Shown: positions 1-9,270 of the stretch, one piece after another
Position numbering within the stretch: position 1 is the first letter of the stretch
Layout of the letters: every line of letters begins with the position of its first letter
Notes under the pieces: generated by a model
The model's input: the letters and a program-made list of their open reading frames with translations, nothing else
Databases searched by the model: none
Told to the model about the DNA's origin: nothing
Translations under genes and position numbers: made by a program
Assembly (NCBI RefSeq): GCF_015767435.1
Contig: NZ_JADWOV010000285.1
Location: forward strand, 1-64,000
DNA length: 64,000 nucleotides
Source of the DNA: Polaribacter sp. BAL334
Lineage (GTDB): Bacteria; Bacteroidota; Bacteroidia; Flavobacteriales; Flavobacteriaceae
Reading direction: 5' to 3'

Positions 1-288
1 AAGTATTTCTACGTCACTGAAGATTTACGAATGGACTACGAGCCTATAAAAGATTTTCATATGAGTGAGATATATAAAAATGTAAAAACGATTCTTGAAA
101 CAAACGATAACAGAGTAGCTGAACCAGTGAATCTTTCGGATGTCCAGAATGATATATATTTCCAAGAAGCTCTGAAACGAGCAATTTCGTTTTATCAATG
201 GATGAATCGAAATTATAGAAATGGAATAAGAGAGAATGAAATAGTCCAGGAAAAAATCAAAGAGGAGTTGAACCGAAGTGGAAAATAA
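1..288 (+). CDS. C-terminal end of an unrecognised protein (partial)
   Basis: Frame 1 is open from the first base and ends at TAA 286-288, so this is the 3' end of a gene that begins before the window; the internal ATG at 31 is probably not the start. The visible 95 residues are charged and probably helical, with no membrane segment. I do not recognise the family. It is followed at once by the attC-like repeat, which would make it the end of a preceding cassette if that reading is right. Confidence 0.5.
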   Translation, partial: KYFYVTEDLRMDYEPIKDFHMSEIYKNVKTILETNDNRVAEPVNLSDVQNDIYFQEALKRAISFYQWMNRNYRNGIRENEIVQEKIKEELNRSGK

Positions 289-291
289 CGA

Positions 292-428
292 AAGCACAAC
301 AATGGCTATAAGTAATTGCTTGTTTTCGCCTACTTTGGAAATTCCGCAGGAATTTCCAACTTGGTGTGTACTTTCAAAATTAAGTGCTAACCCACGCAAC
401 TACTCATAGCCGAGACCGTTGTAGGTAA
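292..428 (+). repeat. attC-like folded repeat
   Basis: Two inverted repeats are nested in about 137 bases. The outer arms GGCTATAAGTAATTGC (304-319) and GCAACTACTCATAGCC (396-411) are complementary with two mismatches. The inner arms TTGGAAATTCC (335-345) and GGAATTTCCAA (349-359) pair perfectly around GCA. The right edge carries GTTGTAGGT (418-426), and its complement GCCTACAAC occurs after the next gene at 924-932. Size, nested folding and boundary boxes resemble integron attC sites, but the boxes are not the canonical GTTRRRY/RYYYAAC. It could instead be a REP/MITE-type repeat. Confidence 0.6.
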
Positions 429-447
429 TGTAAAAAACAGAACACTA

Positions 448-915
448 ATGAAAAATAATTTGATTTTACTATTTTATACTTTCACTATTGGATTGTCTTT
501 TGGACAAACTAATAAAGTGAATGAAAAATCTTTTCCGACAAACTTTGACCAAACAAAATTTAATAAGATTAAAAAATTTACGAATAGAATAATTGCATAT
601 GACGCGAATATTCTTGAAATAAAAAATAGCAGAAATAATACACCTTTTTACAAATTAGAGTTAGGAGAAGGAAATTATTTATGGACTGTCTTAATGTTCA
701 AAAATGAAGAAAATGTGATTGGAGATAAGATTAGAGTTGTTGGCTATTTAAATAAAGTTGACTCAAAAAATACTGATGAGGAATACTTAGAAGGAGAAAA
801 ATATATGGTTATAGCATTAGGTTTAGTTGATTTTGAAAAAGAGAATTTTCTTTTTGTCAGTTCTGGCTATAAACAGAAAGAACAATGGATTAAAGGCGAA
901 ATCCCTAGTCAATGA
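448..915 (+). CDS. Secreted hypothetical protein, possibly OB-fold
   Basis: 155 residues. The N-terminus (residues 1-19, ending GLSFGQ) is a signal peptide, so the product is exported. The segment near residues 95-110 (GDKIRVVGYLNKV) has the look of an OB-fold strand pair, as in bacterial tRNA_anti-like periplasmic proteins, but this is only a resemblance. The gene stands alone between GTTGTAGG and CCTACAAC boxes, the layout of a single-gene cassette. No promoter box is obvious directly upstream. Confidence 0.7.
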   Translation: MKNNLILLFYTFTIGLSFGQTNKVNEKSFPTNFDQTKFNKIKKFTNRIIAYDANILEIKNSRNNTPFYKLELGEGNYLWTVLMFKNEENVIGDKIRVVGYLNKVDSKNTDEEYLEGEKYMVIALGLVDFEKENFLFVSSGYKQKEQWIKGEIPSQ

Positions 916-1071
916 GAAACACTGCCTACAACAAAGAACTGAGTTAAAAAACAAACAATTTTTCAATATTTTTTTTTGCAATATTTCATTAAGCTTACAT
1001 GTAACTCAATCTAAGAAAGCTAACAATTACAAACACCAAGCAAGAATTATTTTTAGAACACCGTCAACTCA

Positions 1072-2223
1072 TCATTCCCCAAAACCCACATACTCCACAA
1101 TCTCCAATCCATAGCCTATCATACCCACTCTTTTGGTTTGTGGTGAATTGGAAATGAGTTTTAGTTTGCTGATATTCAGGTCGTGCAGTATTTGTGCGCC
1201 AATACCAAAATCTCTTTGATCCATAGAAATGGCAGGTGCTTTGTGTTCACCTTTGGCTTGGTTTTCTTTTAAAATACTCAATCTGTTGAGCAAATTGGTA
1301 TTTTGGTTTTGTTGGTTGATAAACAAAATAGCGCCTTTTCCTGCATCATTAATCACTTGAAACATTTTGTCTAATTTAGAATCAGCATCATTGGTGAGCG
1401 TTCCTAAAATATCATTGTTTACGAGGGTAGAGTTGATTCTGGTCAACACAGCTTCCTCCGCATTCCAAGAACCTTTAGTCAATGCCAAATGTATTTGGTG
1501 ATTGGTGGTTTGTTCGTAAGCTCGCAATCTAAATTTCCCAAAACGAGTGGTAATTTCGAAGTCTTCTTTCTTTTCTATCAATGAATCATGCTCCATTCTG
1601 TAAGCCACCAAATCTTCAATAGATACAATTTTGATGTCGAATTTTTTGGCAACTTCCAGCAATTGTGGCAAACGTGCCATAGTGCCATCCTCGTTCATAA
1701 TTTCGACAATTACTCCAGCAGGTTGTAATCCAGCCAAACGTGCAAAATCAATAGCAGCTTCTGTGTGTCCTGTTCTTCTTAGCACACCACCTTCTTTGGC
1801 TCTCAATGGAAAAATATGTCCAGGTCTTGCTAGGTCAAAGGGTTTGGTGTCTTTGTCTATCAATGCTTGAATGGTCAGAGCTCTATCCGCAGCAGAAATT
1901 CCAGTAGTAACGCCTTTTCCACGCAAATCTACAGAAATGGTAAAAGCAGTTTCCATAGGGTCAGTGTTGTTATTGACCATCATGCCCAATTCCAATTCTT
2001 TGCAACGCGATTCAGTAAGTGGAGTGCATATCAATCCACGACCATGTTTCGCCATAAAGTTGATCATTTCTGGTGTCACTTTTTCAGCAGCTGCTAAAAA
2101 ATCGCCTTCATTTTCTCGGTTTTCATCATCTACCACAATAATGATTTTTCCATCTCTGATGTCATTGATGGCTTCTTCAATACGGTGCAATTGGCTATTT
2201 TTGGTTGCTATTTTTGAGGTCAT
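1072..2223 (-). CDS. ribB: 3,4-dihydroxy-2-butanone 4-phosphate synthase fused to a degenerate GTP cyclohydrolase II domain
   Basis: 383 residues, two domains. Residues about 10-210 form DHBP synthase, which makes the four-carbon riboflavin precursor from ribulose 5-phosphate: the acidic loop DDENRENEGD (32-41) and the HTEAAIDF motif are present. Residues about 215-383 resemble GTP cyclohydrolase II, including DQRDFGIGAQIL and YGLEIVE near the end, but the region that should hold the three zinc cysteines reads NSTLVNNDILGTLTNDADS with no cysteine. The second domain is therefore probably not a cyclohydrolase, as in RibBX-type proteins. The start codon overlaps the upstream permease stop (ATGA), so the two are probably translationally coupled. 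Confidence 0.93.
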   Translation of the reverse strand: MTSKIATKNSQLHRIEEAINDIRDGKIIIVVDDENRENEGDFLAAAEKVTPEMINFMAKHGRGLICTPLTESRCKELELGMMVNNNTDPMETAFTISVDLRGKGVTTGISAADRALTIQALIDKDTKPFDLARPGHIFPLRAKEGGVLRRTGHTEAAIDFARLAGLQPAGVIVEIMNEDGTMARLPQLLEVAKKFDIKIVSIEDLVAYRMEHDSLIEKKEDFEITTRFGKFRLRAYEQTTNHQIHLALTKGSWNAEEAVLTRINSTLVNNDILGTLTNDADSKLDKMFQVINDAGKGAILFINQQNQNTNLLNRLSILKENQAKGEHKAPAISMDQRDFGIGAQILHDLNISKLKLISNSPQTKRVGMIGYGLEIVEYVGFGE

Positions 2224-3668
2224 TGTTGCCTTTTTTTGGGAAGTATTTTTTTGAAAAATTCAGTAATGGGTTGTAAGAAGGTGTCAATATTAAAAATACC
2301 TTTGTCTTTGGTAGCTCTGTACGTCAGCAGAATAGCGATGGGAATCATAATGATGCCTGAAATCCATGAGCCTAAAAAAGCCGTTACTGAACTGTTTTCT
2401 GCCAACCCTTTTCCAAAAGTATTGGAAAAATGATAGGTTACATAAACGGCTATTGCCAAAATCATGGGCATACCAAAACCACCTTTTCTTACAATAGAAC
2501 CTAATGGAGCGCCTATAAAAAATAAAATAACACAGGATAAAGACAAGGCAACTCTGTTGTAATATTCTGTTTCATACAGATTTAAAACTTTTCGTTTGAA
2601 TTTTAGGATTTCTGTATTATTTGTGATGGTGCTCAACAATCGGTTTGTTTTAGAAACAGAGGCGTTCAAAATCATGATTTTTTCCTCCAATTCAAAATTA
2701 TCCAAGGTGTTTTTGGATAGTTTTTTGTTTAGTAAAGAATCTGGAATTTGAACCAATTCTTTTGCATCTATGGAAGCAAAAATATTATTTGCCCTTAGCT
2801 GCATGTCTTCGTCATAGGTAAATTTCAACTTTGGGACAGTGTCTTTCAGCTCTTCCAAACGATACATCATGGGGCTTCCTGTAGAATTGATAGAATCCAG
2901 TTTGCCATCATCAAAAACATCACCCACATCAATATTGAATTCATATTCATCAAACGTAGCACTAGAAGCAGCCATTTTTGATCTTTTAGCAGGAGTTCTC
3001 GCTGATTTTACATGTTCTTCATAAAAGTTACCATTGTTTAATATCATGGTAATGTATCTACTTCCTTCCTCGGAAACTACTTTTCCTCTCTCGGCAGTGA
3101 TTACTTTTTGATTGCCTCTTCCACCTCTCAAATCATAAATCAATACATTCTTCAACAGGTTTTCTTCTTCGCCATATTTTTCATCAAATTTAATTTGAAA
3201 ACCAGGAATATCAGCATTGAAACTTCCGGGAATCAAAGACATGGCTGGTTTTTTCTTTTTGATGTTGATGTATAAATTCGCTTGCTTCATTTTTGCATAC
3301 GGAAATACATTGTTCAAGAAAAAGAAATTGGCAATACTTAATAGAATAGCGAGGATTGCAATGGGTCTTATCAATCGTTGTAAAGAAACACCTGCGGATT
3401 TTGCTGCGGCAAATTCATAGTTTTCGCCTAAATTTCCCATGGCCATGATAGAGGAGAGGAGGACTCCAATGGGCAATGCCTGCGGAATAATCATCAAAGT
3501 AGTGTAATATAAAAACTTTAAGATAAAGCCAATACTCACGCCTTTTCCTGCAATGTTTTCGAAAGCTTGCCACAACAATTGCATCACCAAAACGAAAAGC
3601 ACAATGAGAAACGTCGCTATAAAAGGAACTAAAAAACTTTTAAGGATGTATCTGTCTAGGATTTTCAT
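2220..3668 (-). CDS. LptF/LptG family permease (YjgP/YjgQ)
   Basis: About 482 residues from the ATG at 3668 (MKILDRYILK); an ATG three codons upstream is possible. The family forms the membrane part of the Lpt exporter that moves lipopolysaccharide from the inner membrane to the outer membrane. Visible layout is the family's: two to three membrane helices in the first 120 residues, a large periplasmic beta-rich domain (about 120-330) and a final group of helices (about 360-460). A short Lys/Arg-rich tail follows. Which of LptF or LptG it represents cannot be told from sequence alone. It sits between lolA and ribB in the same orientation. Confidence 0.9.
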   Translation of the reverse strand: MKILDRYILKSFLVPFIATFLIVLFVLVMQLLWQAFENIAGKGVSIGFILKFLYYTTLMIIPQALPIGVLLSSIMAMGNLGENYEFAAAKSAGVSLQRLIRPIAILAILLSIANFFFLNNVFPYAKMKQANLYINIKKKKPAMSLIPGSFNADIPGFQIKFDEKYGEEENLLKNVLIYDLRGGRGNQKVITAERGKVVSEEGSRYITMILNNGNFYEEHVKSARTPAKRSKMAASSATFDEYEFNIDVGDVFDDGKLDSINSTGSPMMYRLEELKDTVPKLKFTYDEDMQLRANNIFASIDAKELVQIPDSLLNKKLSKNTLDNFELEEKIMILNASVSKTNRLLSTITNNTEILKFKRKVLNLYETEYYNRVALSLSCVILFFIGAPLGSIVRKGGFGMPMILAIAVYVTYHFSNTFGKGLAENSSVTAFLGSWISGIIMIPIAILLTYRATKDKGIFNIDTFLQPITEFFKKILPKKRQQ

Positions 3669-3730
3669 GGAAAACAAAAATAGCTTCTTTTTTGGTGGAA
3701 TGCTATAAATTAATTGTTAATTGAAAATAA

Positions 3731-4384
3731 CTAATCAATTCGATATTTTTTTGCTAAAAACTTTTGTTTGTCAAAGGTAAAATAGGTGTCAGACAATGTT
3801 TCATTACTCTTGAATTTGGTAATGGTAAATGTTGTTTTAGAACCATTAGACCCTGTCTGAATCAAATTGTAAATATGTTTTGTTTTGGCATCAATTCCCA
3901 ATTCTACTTTTACAATTTCTGAGGAGCTATCCATAGGAAAAAGGGTTACAAACTGAATATTTCGTCCATTGATATTCTGCAATTTGCCCATTTTAAACTG
4001 ATATCCTTCTTTGTAAAACGTAAACAATTTTGAGGGATAAATAAATCCGTCATCAGCATCTAAATCTCCTTTGGTGATGGCAATTTCTTTTTCATCGTGA
4101 TTGATGACATGCAATTTTTTACCATCATATAAAAATGTATTGCCAAGATATTCCAATTGGTATTTTTCGCCAGCAATCACAATTTCACCTCTGATGGGTG
4201 GTTCGTCCCCGTATTTTATGCCTGCGTCTTCGTTAACCAATGTTTGGCTAAAGTCAATAAACATGTTTTTGTAAGCTGTCATTTTTGCAGAAACTTCGTC
4301 CAACAAAGATTTTGCTTCTTTTGAATTTTGAGAAAACACACTATTTCCTATCATTAAAAAGATGCAAAGCATCCCTATTTTCAT
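3731..4384 (-). CDS. lolA: LolA-like outer-membrane lipoprotein carrier
   Basis: Taken from ATG 4384, which gives a clean signal peptide (MKIGMLCIFLMIGNSVFSQ) and leaves 4 bases after ftsK; an ATG at 4405 would overlap ftsK by 17 bases. The mature part is a single LolA-type beta domain of about 195 residues: helix with FIDFSQTL, then strands such as RGEIVIAGEKYQLEYLG and FLYDGKKLHVINHDEKEI. LolA carries lipoproteins across the periplasm. Placement directly behind ftsK and before an LptF/G permease is typical of flavobacterial envelope blocks. Confidence 0.88.
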   Translation of the reverse strand: MKIGMLCIFLMIGNSVFSQNSKEAKSLLDEVSAKMTAYKNMFIDFSQTLVNEDAGIKYGDEPPIRGEIVIAGEKYQLEYLGNTFLYDGKKLHVINHDEKEIAITKGDLDADDGFIYPSKLFTFYKEGYQFKMGKLQNINGRNIQFVTLFPMDSSSEIVKVELGIDAKTKHIYNLIQTGSNGSKTTFTITKFKSNETLSDTYFTFDKQKFLAKKYRID

Positions 4385-4388
4385 CCTA

Positions 4389-6839
4389 CTATTCATTTCT
4401 TTCATTTTCTAATAATTGTTCTAAACTTGTAAAGTCGGTGATCAATACTTGTCTTGCTTTGCTGCCTTCAAAAGGACCTACTATCCCAGCAGCCTCCAAT
4501 TGGTCAATCAATCTTCCAGCTCTATTATATCCTAATTTTAATTTTCTTTGCAATAGGGAAGCTGAGCCTTGTTGTGCTGTTACAATAATTTCTGCAGCTT
4601 CTCGGAATAATTTATCGCGATCTTCTATGTTATTATCAAGAGTTGTGCCACCTTCTTCGCCAACAAATTCGGGCAATTGATAGGCTTGTGGATAGGCTTT
4701 TTGCGAACCAATGTAGTCTGTGATTTTTTCAACTTCGGGTGTATCAACAAAAGCACATTGAATTCGAATCAATTCATTTCCAGCAGAATACAACATATCT
4801 CCACGTCCAATCAATTGGTCTGCACCTGGCGCATCTAAAATGGTTCTTGAATCTATTTTGGAAGTTACTCTAAAAGCAATTCTCGATGGAAAGTTCGCTT
4901 TGATAATCCCTGTAATTACGTTTACTGAGGGTCTTTGTGTGGCAACAATCAAGTGAATTCCAATAGCTCTTGCCAATTGTGCCAAACGTGCAATGGGAGT
5001 TTCTACTTCTTTTCCAGCTGTCATGATCAAATCTGCAAACTCATCAATGACCAAGACAATATAAGGCAAAAATTGATGTCCTTCGTTCGGATTCAATTTA
5101 CGCTTTTTGAACTTCTCATTATATTCCTTGATATTGCGAACCATAGCTGCTTTCAACAAATCATAACGATTGTCCATTTCAATACACAAAGAGTTCAAGG
5201 TGTTGATTACCTTATGTGTATCTGTGATAATGGCTTCCTCAGTATCTGGTAATTTTGCCAAATAATGACGCTCTATTTTATTGAATAAGGTCAATTCCAC
5301 TTTCTTTGGGTCAACCAAAACAAATTTTACTTCAGCAGGATGTTTTTTATACAAAAGCGATGTTAAAACAGCATTCAATCCTACCGATTTTCCTTGACCA
5401 GTGGCACCTGCCATCAACAAGTGAGGCATTTTTGCCAAATCCACCACAAAGGTTTCGTTGGAAATTGTTTTTCCCAAAGCGATTGGCAATTCCATTTGTG
5501 ATTCTTGGAACTTCTTAGAAGAAATTGCAGAATACATAGAAACTGTAGTAGGTCTTTTGTTGGGTACTTCAATACCAATGGTCCCTTTTCCGGGAATAGG
5601 CGCAATAATACGAATACCTAAAGCAGCCAATGAAAGCGCAATGTCATCCTCTAAATTTTTGATTTTTGAAATCCGAATTCCTGCATCAGGTACAATTTCA
5701 TATAAGGTAATGGTTGGCCCTACAGTCGCTTTGATTTCGGAAATACCAATGCCATAATTTTTCAGCGTATCAACAATATTGTTTTTGTTTGCTTCTAATT
5801 CATCAGGGTCAATAGAAATGCTTTCATTATATTGTTTCAGCAAATTGAAGGTTGGAAAACGAAAATTTGACAATTCTAAGGTTGGATCAAATTCCCCAAA
5901 ATCTTTTAAAAGTCTGTCAGATAAATTTTCAGCTTCTTGTTCTTCTTCTTCCACTTTTTCAATATCAATGGCTACATCACTTGAAATTAAGGAAGGCTCC
6001 ATCATTTCATCCTCTTCTTCATCTAAGTTGACAGGAATATTTTCAAGATTCTTTTTCGAAAAATCAGAAAAACTAGCAATGGTAGGTTTTAAATTTTCCA
6101 AAGGACGCTCAAAAGTAGATTTCTCTTTTTTGTCAAAAATGATGGTATTGGAAACAGGAGCTTCTTCTTTGATAGGCTCTTCCAAAGACGCTTCAAAAGC
6201 TTGTTTTTCAAGAGCAGCCTCTTTTTTCAGTTTTTGTTCTTCGCGTTTTCTTTTTAAATTTTCGATATAATCATCAAAAGTCACTTTATAACGCACAATC
6301 AAATAGCTGATAAAAAGAAAAATAAGCGCAATGATTAATCCTGTATTTCCGATGAAAGTTTGCAAATACTCATTGATTTCGATACCAACAACTCCTGATA
6401 AAATGGCAAAATCATCAGGCAAAAAACCCAATGATACTGAAATCCAAATCATGGAAATCAATCCCCAATTCCATGAAATAATGAGTTTTGAGAAAGGTTT
6501 TTTCAATAGGATGGTATAGCCTGTAAACAATAATTTATAGGTGATGATAAAGGAAGCAACCCCAAAACCTTGGTAAACGAAAAAGTGACTCAGGTTTGCA
6601 CCTACTTTTCCCAATAAGTTTTTGGCAATGACTTCTCTATTGAAAAACTGCTGCAATGTACTTTGATCTTCTTGCCAATGAAAAAAGAAAGAAATGAAAG
6701 AAGCAATTAAAAAAACAGCAAACAAAATAAAAAAAATAGCAACCAATGTTTTAGTTTGCCTTGATTTTAAAAATGCAAAAACTGATTGTTTTTCAGTGGA
6801 TGCAGTTGTTTTTTGTGTACTTGTTTTTTCTTTAGCCAT
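4389..6839 (-). CDS. ftsK: FtsK/SpoIIIE DNA translocase
   Basis: 816 residues. Four membrane helices near residues 30-190 anchor it at the septum; a charged linker rich in Glu/Lys (about 190-320) follows; then the motor with Walker A GATGQGKS (near 480) and Walker B VLVIDEF (near 593). The last 65 residues form the gamma winged-helix domain that reads KOPS-type orientation sequences (SASLLQRKLKLGYNRAGRLI). FtsK pumps chromosome termini through the closing septum and activates dimer resolution. The linker is short compared with E. coli FtsK. The reading frame is intact. Confidence 0.97.
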   Translation of the reverse strand: MAKEKTSTQKTTASTEKQSVFAFLKSRQTKTLVAIFFILFAVFLIASFISFFFHWQEDQSTLQQFFNREVIAKNLLGKVGANLSHFFVYQGFGVASFIITYKLLFTGYTILLKKPFSKLIISWNWGLISMIWISVSLGFLPDDFAILSGVVGIEINEYLQTFIGNTGLIIALIFLFISYLIVRYKVTFDDYIENLKRKREEQKLKKEAALEKQAFEASLEEPIKEEAPVSNTIIFDKKEKSTFERPLENLKPTIASFSDFSKKNLENIPVNLDEEEDEMMEPSLISSDVAIDIEKVEEEEQEAENLSDRLLKDFGEFDPTLELSNFRFPTFNLLKQYNESISIDPDELEANKNNIVDTLKNYGIGISEIKATVGPTITLYEIVPDAGIRISKIKNLEDDIALSLAALGIRIIAPIPGKGTIGIEVPNKRPTTVSMYSAISSKKFQESQMELPIALGKTISNETFVVDLAKMPHLLMAGATGQGKSVGLNAVLTSLLYKKHPAEVKFVLVDPKKVELTLFNKIERHYLAKLPDTEEAIITDTHKVINTLNSLCIEMDNRYDLLKAAMVRNIKEYNEKFKKRKLNPNEGHQFLPYIVLVIDEFADLIMTAGKEVETPIARLAQLARAIGIHLIVATQRPSVNVITGIIKANFPSRIAFRVTSKIDSRTILDAPGADQLIGRGDMLYSAGNELIRIQCAFVDTPEVEKITDYIGSQKAYPQAYQLPEFVGEEGGTTLDNNIEDRDKLFREAAEIIVTAQQGSASLLQRKLKLGYNRAGRLIDQLEAAGIVGPFEGSKARQVLITDFTSLEQLLENERNE

Positions 6840-6874
6840 TGAAAGTTAATCTAATAAATAAGGTAACTAGTTGC

Positions 6875-7255
6875 TTACAATAAAGCAATAATTCTAGGAA
6901 CGTAAATAATTCCGCAAATAACAATTGCTGCGAAAGCTGCAAAACTTGGTGCACCAGCAGCAACGTCTTTGATAACTTCTATTTGTTTATGGTATTCAGG
7001 ATTTACAAAATCAGCTATTTTTTCAATAGCAGTATTGGCAGATTCAGCAACTAAAACCAGTCCAAGAACCAATGTTTGCATCATCCATTCTGTTGATGAA
7101 ATGCCAAAATAGAACCCCATTATTGTTACTAAAACACCAAAAGATAGTTGCACTTTTACACTATCTTCTGTGGTAATTAAAATCCAAGTACCTCTCAAAG
7201 CATACTTTATACTTTTAAGTCTTCCCACCAAAAAACTATCATTTGGATCAATCAT
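6875..7255 (-). CDS. dgkA: Diacylglycerol/undecaprenol kinase family protein
   Basis: 126 residues with three membrane helices. The family signature is present: ESANTAIEKIADF with acidic residues at E71 and E78, followed by HKQIEVIKDVAAGA. DgkA-type enzymes phosphorylate diacylglycerol or, in many Gram-positive bacteria, undecaprenol; the substrate here cannot be decided. It lies 3 bases downstream of tpx and 35 bases upstream of ftsK, so tpx, dgkA and ftsK may share a transcript. Confidence 0.9.
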   Translation of the reverse strand: MIDPNDSFLVGRLKSIKYALRGTWILITTEDSVKVQLSFGVLVTIMGFYFGISSTEWMMQTLVLGLVLVAESANTAIEKIADFVNPEYHKQIEVIKDVAAGAPSFAAFAAIVICGIIYVPRIIALL

Positions 7256-7258
7256 TCT

Positions 7259-7756
7259 TTAAATAGCTTTAAGAGCGGCCTCGTAATTTGGTTCATCAAC
7301 AATATCTGAAACTTGTTCAGTGTATGCAATATTTCCTTGTTCGTCAATCAAAACAACTGCTCTTGAATGCAAATGTGATAAAGGGCCAGTTGTAATTTCT
7401 AATCCGTAATCTTTTCCAAAATCACCCGTAGCAAAATCTGATAAAACGTGTACATTTTCTATTCCTTCTGCACCACAAAAACGAGTTTGAGCAAAAGGCA
7501 AATCTCTTGAAACGCAAATCACTACTGCATTTTCTAGAGAAGCAGCAGATTTATTAAAAGTTCTTACTGAGGTGGCACAAGTGCTTGTATCAATACTTGG
7601 AAAAATATTCAATATCACTTTTTTACCAGCATAATCTGCCAACGTTTTGTGTGATAAATCTCCTGCAATTAAAGAAAAGTGAGGAGCTTTGCTTCCTATT
7701 TTTGGTAAATTACCTATAGTTTCTATTTGATTTCCTTTTAATGTAATTGTTGCCAT
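7259..7756 (-). CDS. tpx: Thiol peroxidase Tpx
   Basis: 165 residues from ATG 7756 (MATITLKGN). A longer ORF starts at 7783, but that ATG lies on a TATTTTTG -7 promoter box. The shorter start also places the cysteines at C60 (DTSTCATS, peroxidatic) and C94 (RFCGAEG, resolving), matching the C61/C95 pair of E. coli Tpx. It is a peroxiredoxin-fold enzyme that reduces hydroperoxides using thioredoxin. Confidence 0.95.
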   Translation of the reverse strand: MATITLKGNQIETIGNLPKIGSKAPHFSLIAGDLSHKTLADYAGKKVILNIFPSIDTSTCATSVRTFNKSAASLENAVVICVSRDLPFAQTRFCGAEGIENVHVLSDFATGDFGKDYGLEITTGPLSHLHSRAVVLIDEQGNIAYTEQVSDIVDEPNYEAALKAI

Positions 7757-7780
7757 TGGTTTTTTAAATTTTTGAAGCCC

Positions 7781-7788
7781 CAAAAATA
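7781..7788 (-). promoter_or_regulatory. tpx -7 promoter box
   Basis: TATTTTTG on the minus strand fits TAnnTTTG and lies 24 bases before the ATG at 7756. No clear TTG is seen at the expected -33 distance. It argues against the longer tpx start at 7783. Confidence 0.5.
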
Positions 7789-7845
7789 CTTAAATTTATC
7801 TATATTTTGGTTAAAAGTATGATAAGATGTGCATCTTTTTAATTT

Positions 7846-9270
7846 ATGAAGAATGTGTATCTTCGCAAGTTCAAATTTATCGCTTTGAACATTCAACAAT
7901 ATACTAGGGAATTTAAGAAAAATTGGTATTTAGCAGCACCCGTAATTTTAGGGATGTTGGGTCATACTTTTGTGGGTTTTGTTGATAATATAATGGTGGG
8001 ACAATTGGGTACAGCTGAATTGGCTGCGGTTTCATTGGGCAATAGTTTTATGTTTGTTGCCATGTCTATTGGCATTGGATTTTCAACAGCCATCACACCT
8101 TTAGTAGCGGAAGCTGATGCTGCTGAAAACACTTCGTTGGTAAAATCTTCCTACAAACATGGACTGATTTTGTGCACTGTTTTGGGAATTTTGTTGTTTT
8201 TGGTTTTGTTTCTTTTCAAACCTATTTTGTATCACATGGAACAACCCCAAGAAGTAGTTGAACTCGCGTTACCTTATTTGGATTTGGTGGCTGTTTCACT
8301 AATTCCTTTAATTATTTTTCAAGGAATCAAACAATTTAGTGATGGATTGGCTTTGACAAAATACCCCATGTATGCCACTTTATGGGCAAATATTGTGAAC
8401 GTATTTTTCAATTACGTACTTATCTTCGGGAAATTCGGTTTTCCTGAAATGGGCATTGTGGGTGCTGCTTATGGCACCTTGATTTCAAGAATTGTGATGG
8501 TTGTTTATTTATGGTACATTTTACGAAAAAATAAACGCTCTCGTAAATACTTGAAATCCATCAAACTATTTGTGGTAGAAAGTGCCATGTTCAAAAAGAT
8601 TATCAATTTGGGTTCATTAACAGCCATGCAAATGTTTTTTGAAGTTGCTGTTTTTACATCTGCAGTGTGGTTGAGTGGTTTGTTGGGAAAAAATCCACAA
8701 GCAGCCAACCAAATTGCGCTGAATTTAGCTTCCATGACATTTATGGTAGCTATTGGGTTTAGTGTGGCAGCCATGATTCGTGTGGGCAATCAAAAAGGTT
8801 TGCAAAACTATGTAGAGCTCAGAAGAATCACGTTTTCTATTCTGTTTTTAGGATTGATGATGGCAAGTATTTTTGCCATTTTCTTCTTCATTTTTCATGA
8901 AAGTTTGCCAAAAATATATGTTGATTTTAACGATGCTGTAAATTATCAAGACAATATGGAAGTGGTCATCATTGCCTCAAAACTCTTGTTGGTTGCTGCT
9001 GTTTTCCAAATTTCTGATAGTGCGCAAGTAATGATTTTAGGTGCTTTGCGTGGATTGCAAGACGTGAAAATACCTACTTTAATCACTTTTATTTCTTACT
9101 GGATTGTTGGTTTTCCCATTTCGTACTTTTTGGGAAAAGAGGCAGTTTTAGGCAGTTTTGGAATTTGGCTAGGATTGTTGGCAGGATTGACAACCGCTTC
9201 TATTTTATTATTTATCAGATTTAATTCCTTAACTTTAAAACTTATAGCAAAGAAAAATGAACTTACCTAA
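7846..9270 (+). CDS. MATE family efflux transporter
   Basis: 474 residues with about twelve membrane helices. The N-terminal lobe has the MATE hallmark LAAPVILGMLGHTFVGFVD, followed by GQLGTAELAAVSLGNS. MATE proteins export cationic drugs and metabolites using Na+ or H+ gradients. The ATG at 7846 may be too early: TATCTTCG at 7858-7865 resembles a -7 box, and a TTG at 7885 (followed by NIQQYTREF) would fit the usual family N-terminus. It is divergent from tpx and overlaps the next small gene by 14 bases. Confidence 0.92.
   Translation: MKNVYLRKFKFIALNIQQYTREFKKNWYLAAPVILGMLGHTFVGFVDNIMVGQLGTAELAAVSLGNSFMFVAMSIGIGFSTAITPLVAEADAAENTSLVKSSYKHGLILCTVLGILLFLVLFLFKPILYHMEQPQEVVELALPYLDLVAVSLIPLIIFQGIKQFSDGLALTKYPMYATLWANIVNVFFNYVLIFGKFGFPEMGIVGAAYGTLISRIVMVVYLWYILRKNKRSRKYLKSIKLFVVESAMFKKIINLGSLTAMQMFFEVAVFTSAVWLSGLLGKNPQAANQIALNLASMTFMVAIGFSVAAMIRVGNQKGLQNYVELRRITFSILFLGLMMASIFAIFFFIFHESLPKIYVDFNDAVNYQDNMEVVIIASKLLLVAAVFQISDSAQVMILGALRGLQDVKIPTLITFISYWIVGFPISYFLGKEAVLGSFGIWLGLLAGLTTASILLFIRFNSLTLKLIAKKNELT

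Noticed and set aside
827..1114. ORF of 95 codons downstream of the secreted gene
   Set aside because: It overlaps the secreted gene in another frame, then runs through intergenic DNA into the end of ribB; composition is not protein-like.
5779..6270. ORF of 163 codons opposite ftsK
   Set aside because: Serine/phenylalanine-rich shadow of the Glu/Lys-rich FtsK linker on the other strand.
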